Source of the DNA: Corynebacterium flavescens
Lineage (GTDB): Bacteria > Actinomycetota > Actinomycetes > Mycobacteriales > Mycobacteriaceae
NCBI RefSeq assembly: GCF_008693105.1
Contig: NZ_VXKK01000039.1
Coordinates: forward strand, 1 to 64,000
Length of the DNA stretch: 64,000 nt
Direction of reading: 5' to 3'
Below the pieces are notes generated by a model. It worked only from the letters and a program-made list of their open reading frames with translations. It was not told where the DNA came from and did not search any database. Below are positions 53,254-63,694 of the stretch, piece by piece; the stretch's first letter is position 1, and every line of letters begins with the position of its first letter. Both the position numbers and the translations under genes were made by a program.

Positions 53254-54453
53254 ATGACAGTCAATAAGTCAGGCAATCACAATCCCATCGACTATGTAGC
53301 AGAAGTTGACTTCGCCGTGGTGGGCGTTGGCACCATGGGCTCGATGGCGCTGTGGCAGCTTAGCGAGCTGGCGCCGGAAGGTACCTCGATTCTAGGCATC
53401 GAGCAATTCGGTCGGCTCCACACCCGCGGTAGCTATAGCGGCGAGTCCCGCCTGTTTAGGGTGGCGCTCAAAGAGGGCGGGGACTTCATAGAATTCGCCC
53501 AACGCGCTCGGGAACTCTGGCTAGACCTCAACGAGAAGTCCGGCCGAGACGTATTCTTGCCGATCGGCGCGCTTAGCATCGGCCCCAGCGACTACCAAAC
53601 CATGATGTCTACTCAAAAGGTCATCGAGGAATTCGACCTCGACCATAGCTACCTCGATTCCGAAGAGCTGCGCGAGCGCTTTCCGCAATTCGAAGTGGCG
53701 AAGCAGGACATTGGAATCTACGATCCTCAAGGCGGCGGCATCCGTCCAGAGGTCGCGGTCGCCTCCGCAACCGAGCTGGCGCTGGACAACGGCGCAAAAC
53801 TATGGACCCATACCAAAGTTCTCGGCATCGACCGGCTGGCAGATGGTGGGGCGGTCTTGCGCACCAGTCGCGGCTCAGTTCTGGCTCACAATCTAATCCT
53901 CACCCTTGGCTCATGGGCCGGCGAACTTATCCCCGAGGCCAAGGATGTGGTGCGCGTAAAGCCGATTCCTTTAACGTGGTTCATGCCACGCACACCGGAG
54001 CTATTTAGCCCCGAGAACCTTCCCATTTTCCTCTACGACAAGCCTCAGCCCGATGGCTCCAGCTTTCACATCTACGGCGCCCCGAGCATCGACGGATACA
54101 CGGTTAAGTTCTCCACCAACGCGTTCTTCGTCGACACCGTGGACCACCCGGATCAGGTTCCGTCCACCGTGCGCGAACCAGCCCTCAATGCCTTCTCCCA
54201 GCGCGTCGCAGAGGTAATCCCAGATTTCTTCCCCGATGTGGCGCGCCTGAGCATGCACCACGATGGATTCACCGAAGATGGCCACGCAATCATCGATGTC
54301 CTGCCAGAACAGTCCCTGACCATGGCTGTGGGCATGTCAGGCACCGGCATGAAGTTCGCGCCTTACTTCGGCCGGTTGGCTGCCACATTGGCTCTAAGCA
54401 AGGACCCTTCCCGTCGCCCCGAGTTTTTCAGCGTGGCAACGCACCGACCATAG
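53254..54453 (+). CDS. Monomeric sarcosine oxidase / N-methyltryptophan oxidase-like flavoenzyme
   Basis: 399 residues. FAD Rossmann motif FAVVGVGTMGSMALWQLSEL near residue 24, then GSYSGESRLFRVALKEG, the counterpart of GSSHGxSRxxR in MSOX/SolA. The C-terminal FAD region is VGMSGTGMKFAPYFGR. MSOX enzymes attach FAD covalently to a Cys just before the MYT.TPD segment; here the equivalent reads RLSMHHDGFTEDGHAIID, with Ser at the likely Cys position, so FAD is probably non-covalent. Likely oxidises an N-methyl or cyclic amino acid imported by the divergent permease, giving an imine that the cyclodeaminase-family partner could reduce. Confidence 0.82.
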   Translation: MTVNKSGNHNPIDYVAEVDFAVVGVGTMGSMALWQLSELAPEGTSILGIEQFGRLHTRGSYSGESRLFRVALKEGGDFIEFAQRARELWLDLNEKSGRDVFLPIGALSIGPSDYQTMMSTQKVIEEFDLDHSYLDSEELRERFPQFEVAKQDIGIYDPQGGGIRPEVAVASATELALDNGAKLWTHTKVLGIDRLADGGAVLRTSRGSVLAHNLILTLGSWAGELIPEAKDVVRVKPIPLTWFMPRTPELFSPENLPIFLYDKPQPDGSSFHIYGAPSIDGYTVKFSTNAFFVDTVDHPDQVPSTVREPALNAFSQRVAEVIPDFFPDVARLSMHHDGFTEDGHAIIDVLPEQSLTMAVGMSGTGMKFAPYFGRLAATLALSKDPSRRPEFFSVATHRP

Positions 54454-54551
54454 AACGCACCGACTATAGGATTAGAAAGGAATAAGCAGCGTCAGGCAGG
54501 TCATCACCCCACCTCGCCCTCGACTCGAGGCGAAAAGCTAGACTGATTCGG

Positions 54552-56528
54552 GTGAGTGACCAGCCCCAAAACCTATCCACCACCGAGCTTCTCGACGCCG
54601 CCGTCGCCTCCCTCGGCGGCACCCGGCGCGAAGGCCAGGTGGCCATGGCAGATGCCGTGACCGCCGCGCTCCATAAAGAGCGCCATTTAGCGGTACAGGC
54701 AGGAACTGGCACCGGAAAGTCGCTGGCATACCTAGTCCCCGCCATTGCCCATGCCCAGGAGACCGGCCACACGGTCATCGTCTCCACGGCGACACTGGCC
54801 CTGCAGCGTCAATTGGTTGAGCGCGACCTACCTCGCCTAGTTGAGTCGCTGGAGTCGGTGCTGGAGACCGCGCCTACCTTCGCCATTATGAAAGGCCGCT
54901 CAAACTATCTCTGCCTGAACAAGGTGGCACAGGGTGAACAATTAGCCCATGACGATGCCCTCATCGACGAGTCCGAGGTCTCGCGCATGGGCCGCCACAT
55001 CCAGCGCGTCCACGCTTGGGCGCAGGAGACGGAAAGCGGCGACCGCGAGGACCTCGATCCGGGCGTGCCAGACTTGGCTTGGCGCCAGGTGTCGGTGACT
55101 TCCGCAGAGTGCCTTGGGGCCATTCGCTGCCCGCATGGCGAGGATTGCTTCGCCGAGGCCGCACGCCGCAAGGCCGCCGATGTCAATATCGTAGTAACCA
55201 ACCACGCCCTTTTGGCCATTGACGCCATCTCCGATATCAATATCCTGCCCGAACATGACGTCGTCATCGTCGACGAGGCCCACGAGCTCGACGGAAGAAT
55301 TACCTCGGTCTCCACCGCGGAAATCACCGGGCGTGCGCTCAAGATGGCCTCCAATCGCGCCAAGTCCTTGGGAGCGGAAGGAAAAGATCAGCGTCTGTCC
55401 CAACTAGCAGACGAGTTTGCCATGCTCTTGGGCGAATTCGAACCGGGGCGCTGGGTAGATCTGCCCGATAACGCCAAGCAGCAGCTCACCGCCGTGGGAG
55501 ATACCCTGCGCGAATGCAAAGACGCCATCGCACGGGCGCCTGAGGGCGAGCAGGCCAACGAACCTGAGACCTTCGCCGAGCGCCAAAACCTGGCCAATCA
55601 CCTGGCCACCATGTCCGAGGCAGTCGTGCGCATCCTCGATGTCTTCGCCACCGACAATCCCTCGGCCCACGAGGATGTGGTGTGGATGGAACGAGACGAG
55701 CGCTCCATGACGGATACCTTAGCCGTCGCCCCACTCTCCATCGCCGGGATGCTGCATGACAAGCTCTTCGGCGAGCAAACCGTGGTTCTCACCTCCGCCA
55801 CCCTGGCACTAGGTGGGCGCTTCGACGCTATGGCCGCTCAGTGGGGCATGCCTAAGGGCACCTGGGATTCCCTCGACGCAGGAACCCCCTTCGATCCCGC
55901 CAAGAAGGGAATTCTCTATGTGGCCAAGCACCTGCCCAACCCCGGACGCGATGGGATAGCGCCCGCCACGTTACAGGAAATCAAAGAGCTCATCATGGCC
56001 GCGGGGGGACGCACGCTGGGGCTGTTTTCCTCCCGTCGCGCGGCCCAACAAGCTGCCGAGGAACTACGCGGGCAGATCCCCTTCGAGATCTTTGTCCAGG
56101 GTGAGGACTCCATCGGCGCATTGGTGGATCGCTTCAGCAAGAACGAGAACTCCTGCCTCTTTGGCACCCTCACCCTGTGGCAGGGGGTCGACGTGCCAGG
56201 ACCCGCCTGTTCCCTGGTTCTTATTGACCGCATCCCCTTCCCTCGCCCGGATAACCCGCTCATGCAGGCACGCACCGAGGCCGCGCAGGCAGCAGGCCGC
56301 AACGGCTTCATGGAGGTTTCCGCCACCCACGCCGCGCTCTTGCTGGCCCAGGGTGCGGGACGCCTATTGCGCTCGGTGGAGGATCGCGGGATCGTTGCAG
56401 TCCTCGACAACCGGCTCATCACCAAACGCTATGGTGGATTCCTCAGGGCCTCCATGCCACCCATGTGGCAGACCACCGATCCTCAGGTGGTAAAAAGCGC
56501 CCTAAAAAGATTGGTGGAAACCCGATGA
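54552..56528 (+). CDS. dinG: ATP-dependent DNA helicase DinG-like
   Basis: 658 residues from GTG 54552. XPD-type superfamily 2 helicase. Walker A QAGTGTGKSLAYLVPA near residue 53; four Cys for the Fe-S cluster in YLCLNKV, ECLGAIRCPHGEDCFAEA; VVTNHALL; DEAH box IVDEAHEL; C-terminal motifs TLTLWQGVDVPG and QGAGRLLRS. Resolves R-loops and D-loops and unwinds damaged DNA. Its neighbour in M. tuberculosis is pncB1; here they are separated by the permease/catabolic insertion. It overlaps the next gene as ATGA. Confidence 0.93.
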   Translation: MSDQPQNLSTTELLDAAVASLGGTRREGQVAMADAVTAALHKERHLAVQAGTGTGKSLAYLVPAIAHAQETGHTVIVSTATLALQRQLVERDLPRLVESLESVLETAPTFAIMKGRSNYLCLNKVAQGEQLAHDDALIDESEVSRMGRHIQRVHAWAQETESGDREDLDPGVPDLAWRQVSVTSAECLGAIRCPHGEDCFAEAARRKAADVNIVVTNHALLAIDAISDINILPEHDVVIVDEAHELDGRITSVSTAEITGRALKMASNRAKSLGAEGKDQRLSQLADEFAMLLGEFEPGRWVDLPDNAKQQLTAVGDTLRECKDAIARAPEGEQANEPETFAERQNLANHLATMSEAVVRILDVFATDNPSAHEDVVWMERDERSMTDTLAVAPLSIAGMLHDKLFGEQTVVLTSATLALGGRFDAMAAQWGMPKGTWDSLDAGTPFDPAKKGILYVAKHLPNPGRDGIAPATLQEIKELIMAAGGRTLGLFSSRRAAQQAAEELRGQIPFEIFVQGEDSIGALVDRFSKNENSCLFGTLTLWQGVDVPGPACSLVLIDRIPFPRPDNPLMQARTEAAQAAGRNGFMEVSATHAALLLAQGAGRLLRSVEDRGIVAVLDNRLITKRYGGFLRASMPPMWQTTDPQVVKSALKRLVETR

Positions 56529-57037
56529 ACGTTCCCGTTCTAGCTGGCCTGCGCCCCCTCACGCTTGACGACGTCGACTTGCTCCACACCGCCTGCACCG
56601 ACCCCCTCACCCAGCGCTTCACCACCATCCCGCGTCCTTATACCCGGGAAATGGCCATCGATTTCATCGGCCTCGACCACCTCGCCTGGGCCATGGTCGA
56701 CGACAACGATAAGTTCTGCGGAGTCATCGAATTTCGTCCACACGGCAGCTTGGCCGGGGACATAGGCTACCACTGCGCGCCTTGGGCCCGCGGCGGCGGG
56801 ATGACAACTCAAGCGTTGCGCACCGTCACTGCATGGGCGCACGCCGAAGGCTACGTGCGGGTGGAGCTGCGCGCGGCGGTAGACAATCTCGCCTCGAGGA
56901 GAGTGGCCGAAAAGGCCGGCTTTGAACTCGAGGGAATTGCGCGGGCGGCTCAATACCTCAACGACAAATTCGACGATCTAGCGGTTTACTCCCACGTTGA
57001 GTTGCCGCCGCATAGCGAGCTAAATCAAACCCTCTAG
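56525..57037 (+). CDS. GNAT acetyltransferase, RimJ/RimL-like
   Basis: 170 residues from ATG 56525, overlapping the dinG stop as ATGA. RPLTLDDVDLLHTACTDPLT at the start and DIGYHCAPWARGGGMTTQAL with the RGxGxx acetyl-CoA loop are typical; RVAEKAGFELEGIARAAQYL near the end matches the RimJ/RimL type. The acceptor is unknown, possibly a protein N-terminus or small amine. Cotranscribed with dinG, and its last 18 bases overlap the convergent PTH2-family gene. Confidence 0.87.
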   Translation: MNVPVLAGLRPLTLDDVDLLHTACTDPLTQRFTTIPRPYTREMAIDFIGLDHLAWAMVDDNDKFCGVIEFRPHGSLAGDIGYHCAPWARGGGMTTQALRTVTAWAHAEGYVRVELRAAVDNLASRRVAEKAGFELEGIARAAQYLNDKFDDLAVYSHVELPPHSELNQTL

Positions 57038-57760
57038 CGGGCGACGAAGGGCGCAGACCGTGGCGGAATCCGGGGCTATCTCGGTAAATCCGGCATCGCG
57101 CACCACCACGGCCCCCGGCTGCGCGCAGGCGCGAAGAAACTGCTCCGTCGGCACCTCGCGCACCGAAAGCATGAAACCGCGCTGGGCCCAAGCCCGCGCC
57201 TCCTCTACATCCATGTGTCCGGCCAATAGCATCGAGCCATGACCCACCTGGGCCGCAGCCTTGCCAGCGGACATCGGGAGTGAGGCATCGATGTAGATGA
57301 CGGGGACATCGCCAAGCGCGGGGCCCGGCTCATCGTGGGCGAGCTCCGTGTGGCCTATCTGCAGCTTGGACAATTGGGGGTCCACTTCGGACAGAGCCGA
57401 GGGCGCGAATGCTCGCGCGGTGTCTGCAACGCTCACCCCTGGCAGGGCCTGCACATCGCGCCAGGCCTTGTTACGGGCCCGCCGCGCGATCTTGCGAATG
57501 CGGTGGCCATACCAGTGCGCAAGCGCCTGCGAGAAAGCGCCCTCCTCGCCGGCGCGATCATCGAGACACACCGAGACCACGGCGCGCGCCGCCGCCTCGA
57601 GCGCCACCGTGCGCGAAGGCGGCTCCTGCTTGGGTAGGTTCAAGACGATCTGCATCGCCTGCACCGTCTCTGGGCGTGCGGGATCCTCTGGATCCTCGTG
57701 CCAATCCCGCCCGGTCGCCGCGGCCACAAGGCGCGCGTGTGCAACCTCGAAGTTAGTCAA
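57020..57760 (-). CDS. Peptidyl-tRNA hydrolase 2 (PTH2)-fold protein
   Basis: 246 residues from TTG 57760, with GAGGAG seven bases before; it overlaps the serB stop by eight bases. The C-terminal half holds the PTH2 signature VIYIDASLPMSAGKAAAQVG then HGSMLLAG, which in archaeal and eukaryotic enzymes releases stalled peptidyl-tRNA. The N-terminal 110 residues (ETVQAMQIVLNLPKQEPPSR) are an actinobacterial addition of unknown role. Bacteria normally rely on Pth1, so this protein may have a different job. Likely cotranscribed with serB. Confidence 0.8.
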   Translation of the reverse strand: MTNFEVAHARLVAAATGRDWHEDPEDPARPETVQAMQIVLNLPKQEPPSRTVALEAAARAVVSVCLDDRAGEEGAFSQALAHWYGHRIRKIARRARNKAWRDVQALPGVSVADTARAFAPSALSEVDPQLSKLQIGHTELAHDEPGPALGDVPVIYIDASLPMSAGKAAAQVGHGSMLLAGHMDVEEARAWAQRGFMLSVREVPTEQFLRACAQPGAVVVRDAGFTEIAPDSATVCALRRPLEGLI

Positions 57761-58943
57761 CAACGATCTCCTCGGAAGGGATCCCCAGGAGCTGCAGCAC
57801 CTCATCCATATATGGGTGGTTGACGGAAGCATCCGCCACCTCACGCAACGCCGGCTTGGCGTTGAAAGCAATGCCGAGTCCCGCAGCCGCAATCATGTCG
57901 ATATCATTGGCGCCGTCTCCCACCGCGACGGTCTGGCTCATCTGCAAACCGGAATCCGCGGCGAACTCTCGGAGGAACTCCTCCTTGGCCTTGCGGTCCA
58001 CGACCTTGCCAACGACTCGGCCGGTAAGCTTGCCGTCCTCGATCTCCAACGTGTTGGCCCGAACATAATCAAGGTCGAGCTCCCGAGCCAGGCCCTCGAG
58101 GACCTGAATGAAGCCGCCGGAGACCACCGCAACCCGGTACCCCATGTGCTTGAGAGTGCGAATCGTCGTGCGCACGCCCGGGGTCAACTCAATGCCTGCT
58201 GCGGTCTTAGCGATGACGGACTCGGGCAGCCCGGCCAAGGTAGCCACGCGCTCGCGCAGGGAGTCCTCGAAATCGAGCTCTCCGCGCATGGCGCGCTCCG
58301 TGACGGCGGCGACCTCGGCCTCCTTGCCTGCATGCGCCGCAAGCATCTCGATGACCTCACCGGTAATCAGTGTCGAGTCGCAATCAAAGCAGATGAGGCG
58401 CTTGGAACGGCGTTGCAGGCCGGCACGCTCTATAGCAATGTCGATTCCCAGCTCGCCCGAAAGCTGCGTGAGCGCAGCGCGCACGGTGTCCTCGCTTCCC
58501 TCCAAGGTGACAAAGAATTCAATGCCGGTCAGCGGCTTGGAGGAAAGGCCGCGAATGCGGTCGATGTTGGCGTTGAAGTTGGCCAGAGTCTGCGCCAGAG
58601 AGGAGACGTCGTGCGCCGTAACCCTCGACCCCAGCACGACGAGGACATGGGTGGAGCGCGGACGCGAGCCGCGTGCGCCCTCCTCCACCATGATGGTGAT
58701 GGACTGCCCGTAGATGCTGAGAGTGTTCTTCAGCCCGCGTTCAATATCTTTAACGCGGGCGGCATCGATGTGAGCGTAGGCAGCCAAGGAGATGCGTCCA
58801 GAAAAAATGGCCTGCTCCACATCAACCAGCTCAATGTTGTAGGAGGCTAAGACGCGAAAGAATGCGGCAGAGACCCCGGGCTTGTCTGGCCCCGAGGCGG
58901 TGATAACTGCAAAAGATTCGTTGAGAGTATCCACGCAGGACAT
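57753..58943 (-). CDS. serB: Phosphoserine phosphatase with ACT domains
   Basis: 396 residues from ATG 58943 (MSCVDTLNESFAVITASGPD). Last step of serine synthesis. Two ACT-type regulatory modules occupy residues 1 to about 165 (SGPDKPGVSAAFFRVLASYN, then VLVVLGSRVTAHDVSSLAQT). The HAD core starts with LICFDCDSTLITGEVIEMLA (nucleophile and general acid Asp in DxD), followed by VSGGFIQVLEGL and VGDGANDIDMIAAAGLGIAF. ACT domains suggest feedback by serine. It precedes the PTH2-family gene. Confidence 0.95.
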   Translation of the reverse strand: MSCVDTLNESFAVITASGPDKPGVSAAFFRVLASYNIELVDVEQAIFSGRISLAAYAHIDAARVKDIERGLKNTLSIYGQSITIMVEEGARGSRPRSTHVLVVLGSRVTAHDVSSLAQTLANFNANIDRIRGLSSKPLTGIEFFVTLEGSEDTVRAALTQLSGELGIDIAIERAGLQRRSKRLICFDCDSTLITGEVIEMLAAHAGKEAEVAAVTERAMRGELDFEDSLRERVATLAGLPESVIAKTAAGIELTPGVRTTIRTLKHMGYRVAVVSGGFIQVLEGLARELDLDYVRANTLEIEDGKLTGRVVGKVVDRKAKEEFLREFAADSGLQMSQTVAVGDGANDIDMIAAAGLGIAFNAKPALREVADASVNHPYMDEVLQLLGIPSEEIVVD

Positions 58944-59036
58944 TATTCCACCGCACGCAGCCGAAGCACACATCGCATCCAGCCTTTGTGCTGCCATGGC
59001 TGGCTATGCCCGGCAGTGTCTCAGACCACGGATCAC

Positions 59037-59080
59037 AAAAGCCGCCGTCCCCGGAGAAGAATCTCTGGAGAAGGCGGCCT
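59037..59080 (-). terminator. Terminator of ctaD
   Basis: Read on the minus strand, GCCGCCTTCTCC pairs with GGGGACGGCGGC around a 14-base loop, directly followed by TTTTG. It lies about 27 bases past the ctaD stop. Confidence 0.75.
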
Positions 59081-59106
59081 ATCAGGAGCGTTGAATAACG
59101 GTCACG

Positions 59107-60864
59107 CTACTTAGCGGATACCGGCTCGGTAGGAGGTACCGACTGGTGAACATCGCTGCGGTGATCGACGCCTTGGTGGCCAACGTGAGCCTCCGCGCGC
59201 ATGCGCTGAACCATGTGCGGGTAGTGCAGCTCGAACGCGGGGCGCTCGGAGCGGATACGCGGCAGTGAGACGAAGTTGTGACGCGGCGGCGGGCAAGATG
59301 TTGCCCACTCGAGGGAGTTGCCGTAGCCCCAAGGGTCATCAACGGTGACGATCTCGCCGTAGCGCCAAGACTTGAACACGTTCCATACCAGCGGGATAAC
59401 GGAAGCGCCCAAGACGAAGGAGAAGATGGTGGAGATCTGGTTGAATACGGTGAAACCATCGGTCTCGAGGTAGTCAGCGTAGCGACGCGGCATACCCATG
59501 TTGCCGACCCAGTGCTGGACCAAGAAGGTGCCGTGGAAGCCAACGAAGGTCAGCCAGAAGTGAATCTTGCCCAGGCGCTCGTCGAGCATGCGTCCGGTCA
59601 TCTTGGGGAACCAGAAGTACAGGCCCGCGAAAGCGGAGAATACAACGGTGCCGAACAAGGTGTAGTGGAAGTGCGCGATGAGGAAGTAGGACTCCGCGAG
59701 GTGGAAGTCCAGCGCCGGGGAGGCCAGCATAACGCCGGTCATACCACCGAAGAGGAAGGTAGCCATGAAGCCCAGAGCCCAAATCATCGGGGTATCCCAG
59801 GTGATGTGCCCCTTCCACATGGTGCCGACCCAGTTGAAGAACTTAACGCCGGTAGGAACCGCAATCAAGAACGTCATGAAGGAGAAGAATGGGAGCAGCA
59901 CCGCGCCGGTGACGAAGAGGTGGTGAGCCCAGACGGCCATGGACAGGGCGCCGATGGCGAGAACCGCGAAGACCAGGCCAACGTAGCCGAAGACAGGCTT
60001 GCGGGCGAAGACCGGGATGACCTCGGAGATAACGCCGAAGAACGGAAGTGCCAGGACGTAGACCTCGGGGTGGCCGAAGAACCAGAACAGGTGCTGCCAC
60101 AGAATGGCGCCGCCGTTGCCGGAATCAAAGATGTGGCCGCCGAGCTTGCGGTCATAGAGCACGCCCAGAGCCGCAGCGGTCAGCAGCGGGAAGATCATCA
60201 GTGCCAATGCGGAAGCGGTAAAGATACACCAGGTGAACACCGGCAGACGGAACATGGTCATGCCCGGTGCGCGAAGAGTCAAGATGGTGGTGAGCATGTT
60301 GATGGCGGAAGAAATGGTACCAACGCCTGTTGCGCCCACACCGACAATCCACATATCCGCGCCGATGCCCGGAGTGTGGATGGAGTCAGCCAAAGGCATG
60401 TACATAGTCCAACCGAAGTCAGCAGCGCCACCCGGGGTGGCGAAGCCGAGCAGCATCACGATGCCGCCGGTCAGAGTGATCCAGAAACCAAATGCGTTCA
60501 AACGCGGGAAAGCCACGTCAGGTGCACCGATTTGCAGCGGCAGAATGTAGTTGGCAAAACCCCAGACAACCGGCGTTGCAAAGAGCAGCAACATGACGGT
60601 GCCGTGCAAGGTGAACAGCTGGTTGAATTGCTCGTTGGAAAGGAACTGCAGGCCCGGGCTGAAAAGCTCAGCGCGGATGAGCAGTGCCATGAAGCCACCA
60701 AGGAAGAAGAAGCTGAAGGACATGATCAAGTACATGATGCCCAGCTGCTTGTGGTCGGTGGTGGTTAGAAATACCCAAGCCTTGGAACCGGTCTTGGAAC
60801 TGCCGGTCGGCTCCGGACGTGTTGGTGGGACGTAATCGTCCAACCGTGGCGCCACAGCGGTCAT
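59107..60864 (-). CDS. ctaD: Cytochrome c oxidase subunit I (aa3 type)
   Basis: 585 residues with about 12 membrane helices. Catalytic subunit of the terminal oxidase; reduces oxygen to water and pumps protons. [20 protein letters not shown] holds a heme a ligand His; [20 protein letters not shown] contains the His-Tyr crosslink pair (CuB and K-channel); [11 protein letters not shown] gives the two CuB histidines; and [20 protein letters not shown] gives the heme a3 and a ligands. A strong ribosome site (AGGAGG) precedes ATG 60864. In corynebacteria ctaD lies apart from the ctaC/ctaE genes. Confidence 0.96.
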   Translation of the reverse strand: MTAVAPRLDDYVPPTRPEPTGSSKTGSKAWVFLTTTDHKQLGIMYLIMSFSFFFLGGFMALLIRAELFSPGLQFLSNEQFNQLFTLHGTVMLLLFATPVVWGFANYILPLQIGAPDVAFPRLNAFGFWITLTGGIVMLLGFATPGGAADFGWTMYMPLADSIHTPGIGADMWIVGVGATGVGTISSAINMLTTILTLRAPGMTMFRLPVFTWCIFTASALALMIFPLLTAAALGVLYDRKLGGHIFDSGNGGAILWQHLFWFFGHPEVYVLALPFFGVISEVIPVFARKPVFGYVGLVFAVLAIGALSMAVWAHHLFVTGAVLLPFFSFMTFLIAVPTGVKFFNWVGTMWKGHITWDTPMIWALGFMATFLFGGMTGVMLASPALDFHLAESYFLIAHFHYTLFGTVVFSAFAGLYFWFPKMTGRMLDERLGKIHFWLTFVGFHGTFLVQHWVGNMGMPRRYADYLETDGFTVFNQISTIFSFVLGASVIPLVWNVFKSWRYGEIVTVDDPWGYGNSLEWATSCPPPRHNFVSLPRIRSERPAFELHYPHMVQRMRAEAHVGHQGVDHRSDVHQSVPPTEPVSAK

Positions 60865-61166
60865 TTAAATCCTCCTGATTTACAAGTGCCACTCGGCGAG
60901 GCCGAATGACACCTAGGTTTACTCGAACTATATTAGGGGAATTCACTATCAATTATCCAGCTTGCGGCCATACTCCTCCGCGCACTCACCCCCACCGCTA
61001 GGCGCCACATGCGTCACATAGCCCCAGCACGTAGCGCCGCAGAATCTAGCCTGTCCACACTCCCCCACATTAAGAAGTGGGATAGGCCACAATTTTTGGA
61101 CAGTTCGAGCTCCAAAACGAGCTGTTCTTCTCCCCCGGTATGAATCAACCAATAGATTGATCCCTT
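60865..61166. promoter_or_regulatory. Upstream region of ctaD
   Basis: 302 bases without a gene. The ctaD leader contains AGGAGG. An AT-rich patch near 60925-60955 (minus strand TTGATA and TATAGT elements with short spacing) is a possible promoter. The far part carries the end of the aminotransferase transcript; no clear terminator is seen. Confidence 0.4.
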
Positions 61167-62336
61167 CTAGTCCTCTCCTTGAATGCGCTGCGCGGAGGGC
61201 AGTCTGCTCAGGCCCTGCAGCAGTTCTTCGCGCTCCGCAGCAATACACACTCGGACCCAGCCCTCCCCCGCGGCCCCGAAAGCCACGCCTGGCGCCAGAG
61301 CGACCTTGCACTCGAGGAGGAACTTCTCTGCCCAGGCGGCCACGTCTCCTCCGCTGGCATAAGAAACGTCGATCCACAGGTACAGGGCACCTGCGGGACG
61401 CTGATAAGAAATTCCCATCGAATCGAGCAGCCCACAGGCAGCCTGAATGTTGCCTGCATAATGCGCGCGGGCAGCGGCAATATCGGATCCATCCCCGCCG
61501 ATCGCAGCTAGGGCAGCCGCTTGACCCGGCGCGCTCACACAGCTGACGATTGCTTCTTGGGCCGCGCGGAATCTCTCACTGAGGCCGGGTGGCGTGACCA
61601 GGTAACCAATCCGTGCACCGGTAAGGCCATAGGTCTTAGAAAAAGAATAGATACTGAATACGCGGGCCTCGGTGTCTATTGCGGCGAAGCTGGTGAAGCC
61701 GGGTTCAAAAGTGAGGTATTCATAGACCTCGTCACTAATGATCCACAGGTCATGGCGCGCGGCGAAGCCCACCAACTCACGCACGGTCTCCTCCGGGAAG
61801 ATCACGCCGAGAGGATTCGAAGGCGAATTCACCAGCAGCACGCGGGTGCGCGGCTCCACTAGCTTTTCTAGTTCGGCCACATCCGGCAGAAACCCTCGCT
61901 CCTGGCGCAGCTCATAGGGCACCGGAACTGCCCCGAGCAAGCGCGGAGCCATGGCGAAGGTGGCATAGCCCGGATCCGGAATCAGGATTTCATCGCCGGC
62001 ACTCAACGTGAAGGTCATCGCCATGTGCAACGCCTGCGCGCCACCCGCCGTGACGTGGATCTGCTCCTCCTCCACGGCGTATCCATTATGCAGCGCCAGC
62101 TTCCCCCGAATGGCACTGCGCAGTGCGGGCAGCCCGCTATTGGGCGTGTAGTTTATCGGGTCCTCCCGCCAAGCGCGTGCCCCTGCAGCGCGAATCTCCT
62201 GCGAGACCGCAAGGCCTGGCTCCCCGACGCTAAGCGGGATTACATCCTCCATTCCCGCTGCGAGCTCGAAGATCCTCCGGATGCCAGAGGCGGGAACAGA
62301 TTGAATGGTACTGGCTATAGGCGGCATGCCAGACAC
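61167..62336 (-). CDS. PLP-dependent class I/II aminotransferase
   Basis: 389 residues. Fold-type I: the Schiff-base Lys is in SIYSFSKTYGLTGARIGYLV near residue 234; LIPDPGYATFAMAPRLLGAV, LLVNSPSNPLGVIFPEETVR and WIISDEVYEYLTFEP are the standard cofactor segments; VRVCIAAEREELLQGL holds the substrate carboxylate Arg. Specificity is not clear from sequence; relatives include aspartate and aromatic aminotransferases. It stands 33 bases downstream of nrdF on the same strand, perhaps cotranscribed. Confidence 0.9.
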   Translation of the reverse strand: MSGMPPIASTIQSVPASGIRRIFELAAGMEDVIPLSVGEPGLAVSQEIRAAGARAWREDPINYTPNSGLPALRSAIRGKLALHNGYAVEEEQIHVTAGGAQALHMAMTFTLSAGDEILIPDPGYATFAMAPRLLGAVPVPYELRQERGFLPDVAELEKLVEPRTRVLLVNSPSNPLGVIFPEETVRELVGFAARHDLWIISDEVYEYLTFEPGFTSFAAIDTEARVFSIYSFSKTYGLTGARIGYLVTPPGLSERFRAAQEAIVSCVSAPGQAAALAAIGGDGSDIAAARAHYAGNIQAACGLLDSMGISYQRPAGALYLWIDVSYASGGDVAAWAEKFLLECKVALAPGVAFGAAGEGWVRVCIAAEREELLQGLSRLPSAQRIQGED

Positions 62337-62369
62337 ATTAACAGCAGATAAGCGGCTATCGCGCCCTCT

Positions 62370-63694
<1,325 letters not shown>

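Noticed and set aside
57297..58850. 517-codon plus-strand frame opposite serB and the PTH2-family gene
   Set aside because: It spans two well-supported minus-strand genes and has no recognisable domain.
59278..60768. 496-codon frame opposite ctaD
   Set aside because: ctaD motifs are complete on the minus strand; this product is an Asp/Glu/His/Gln-rich shadow.
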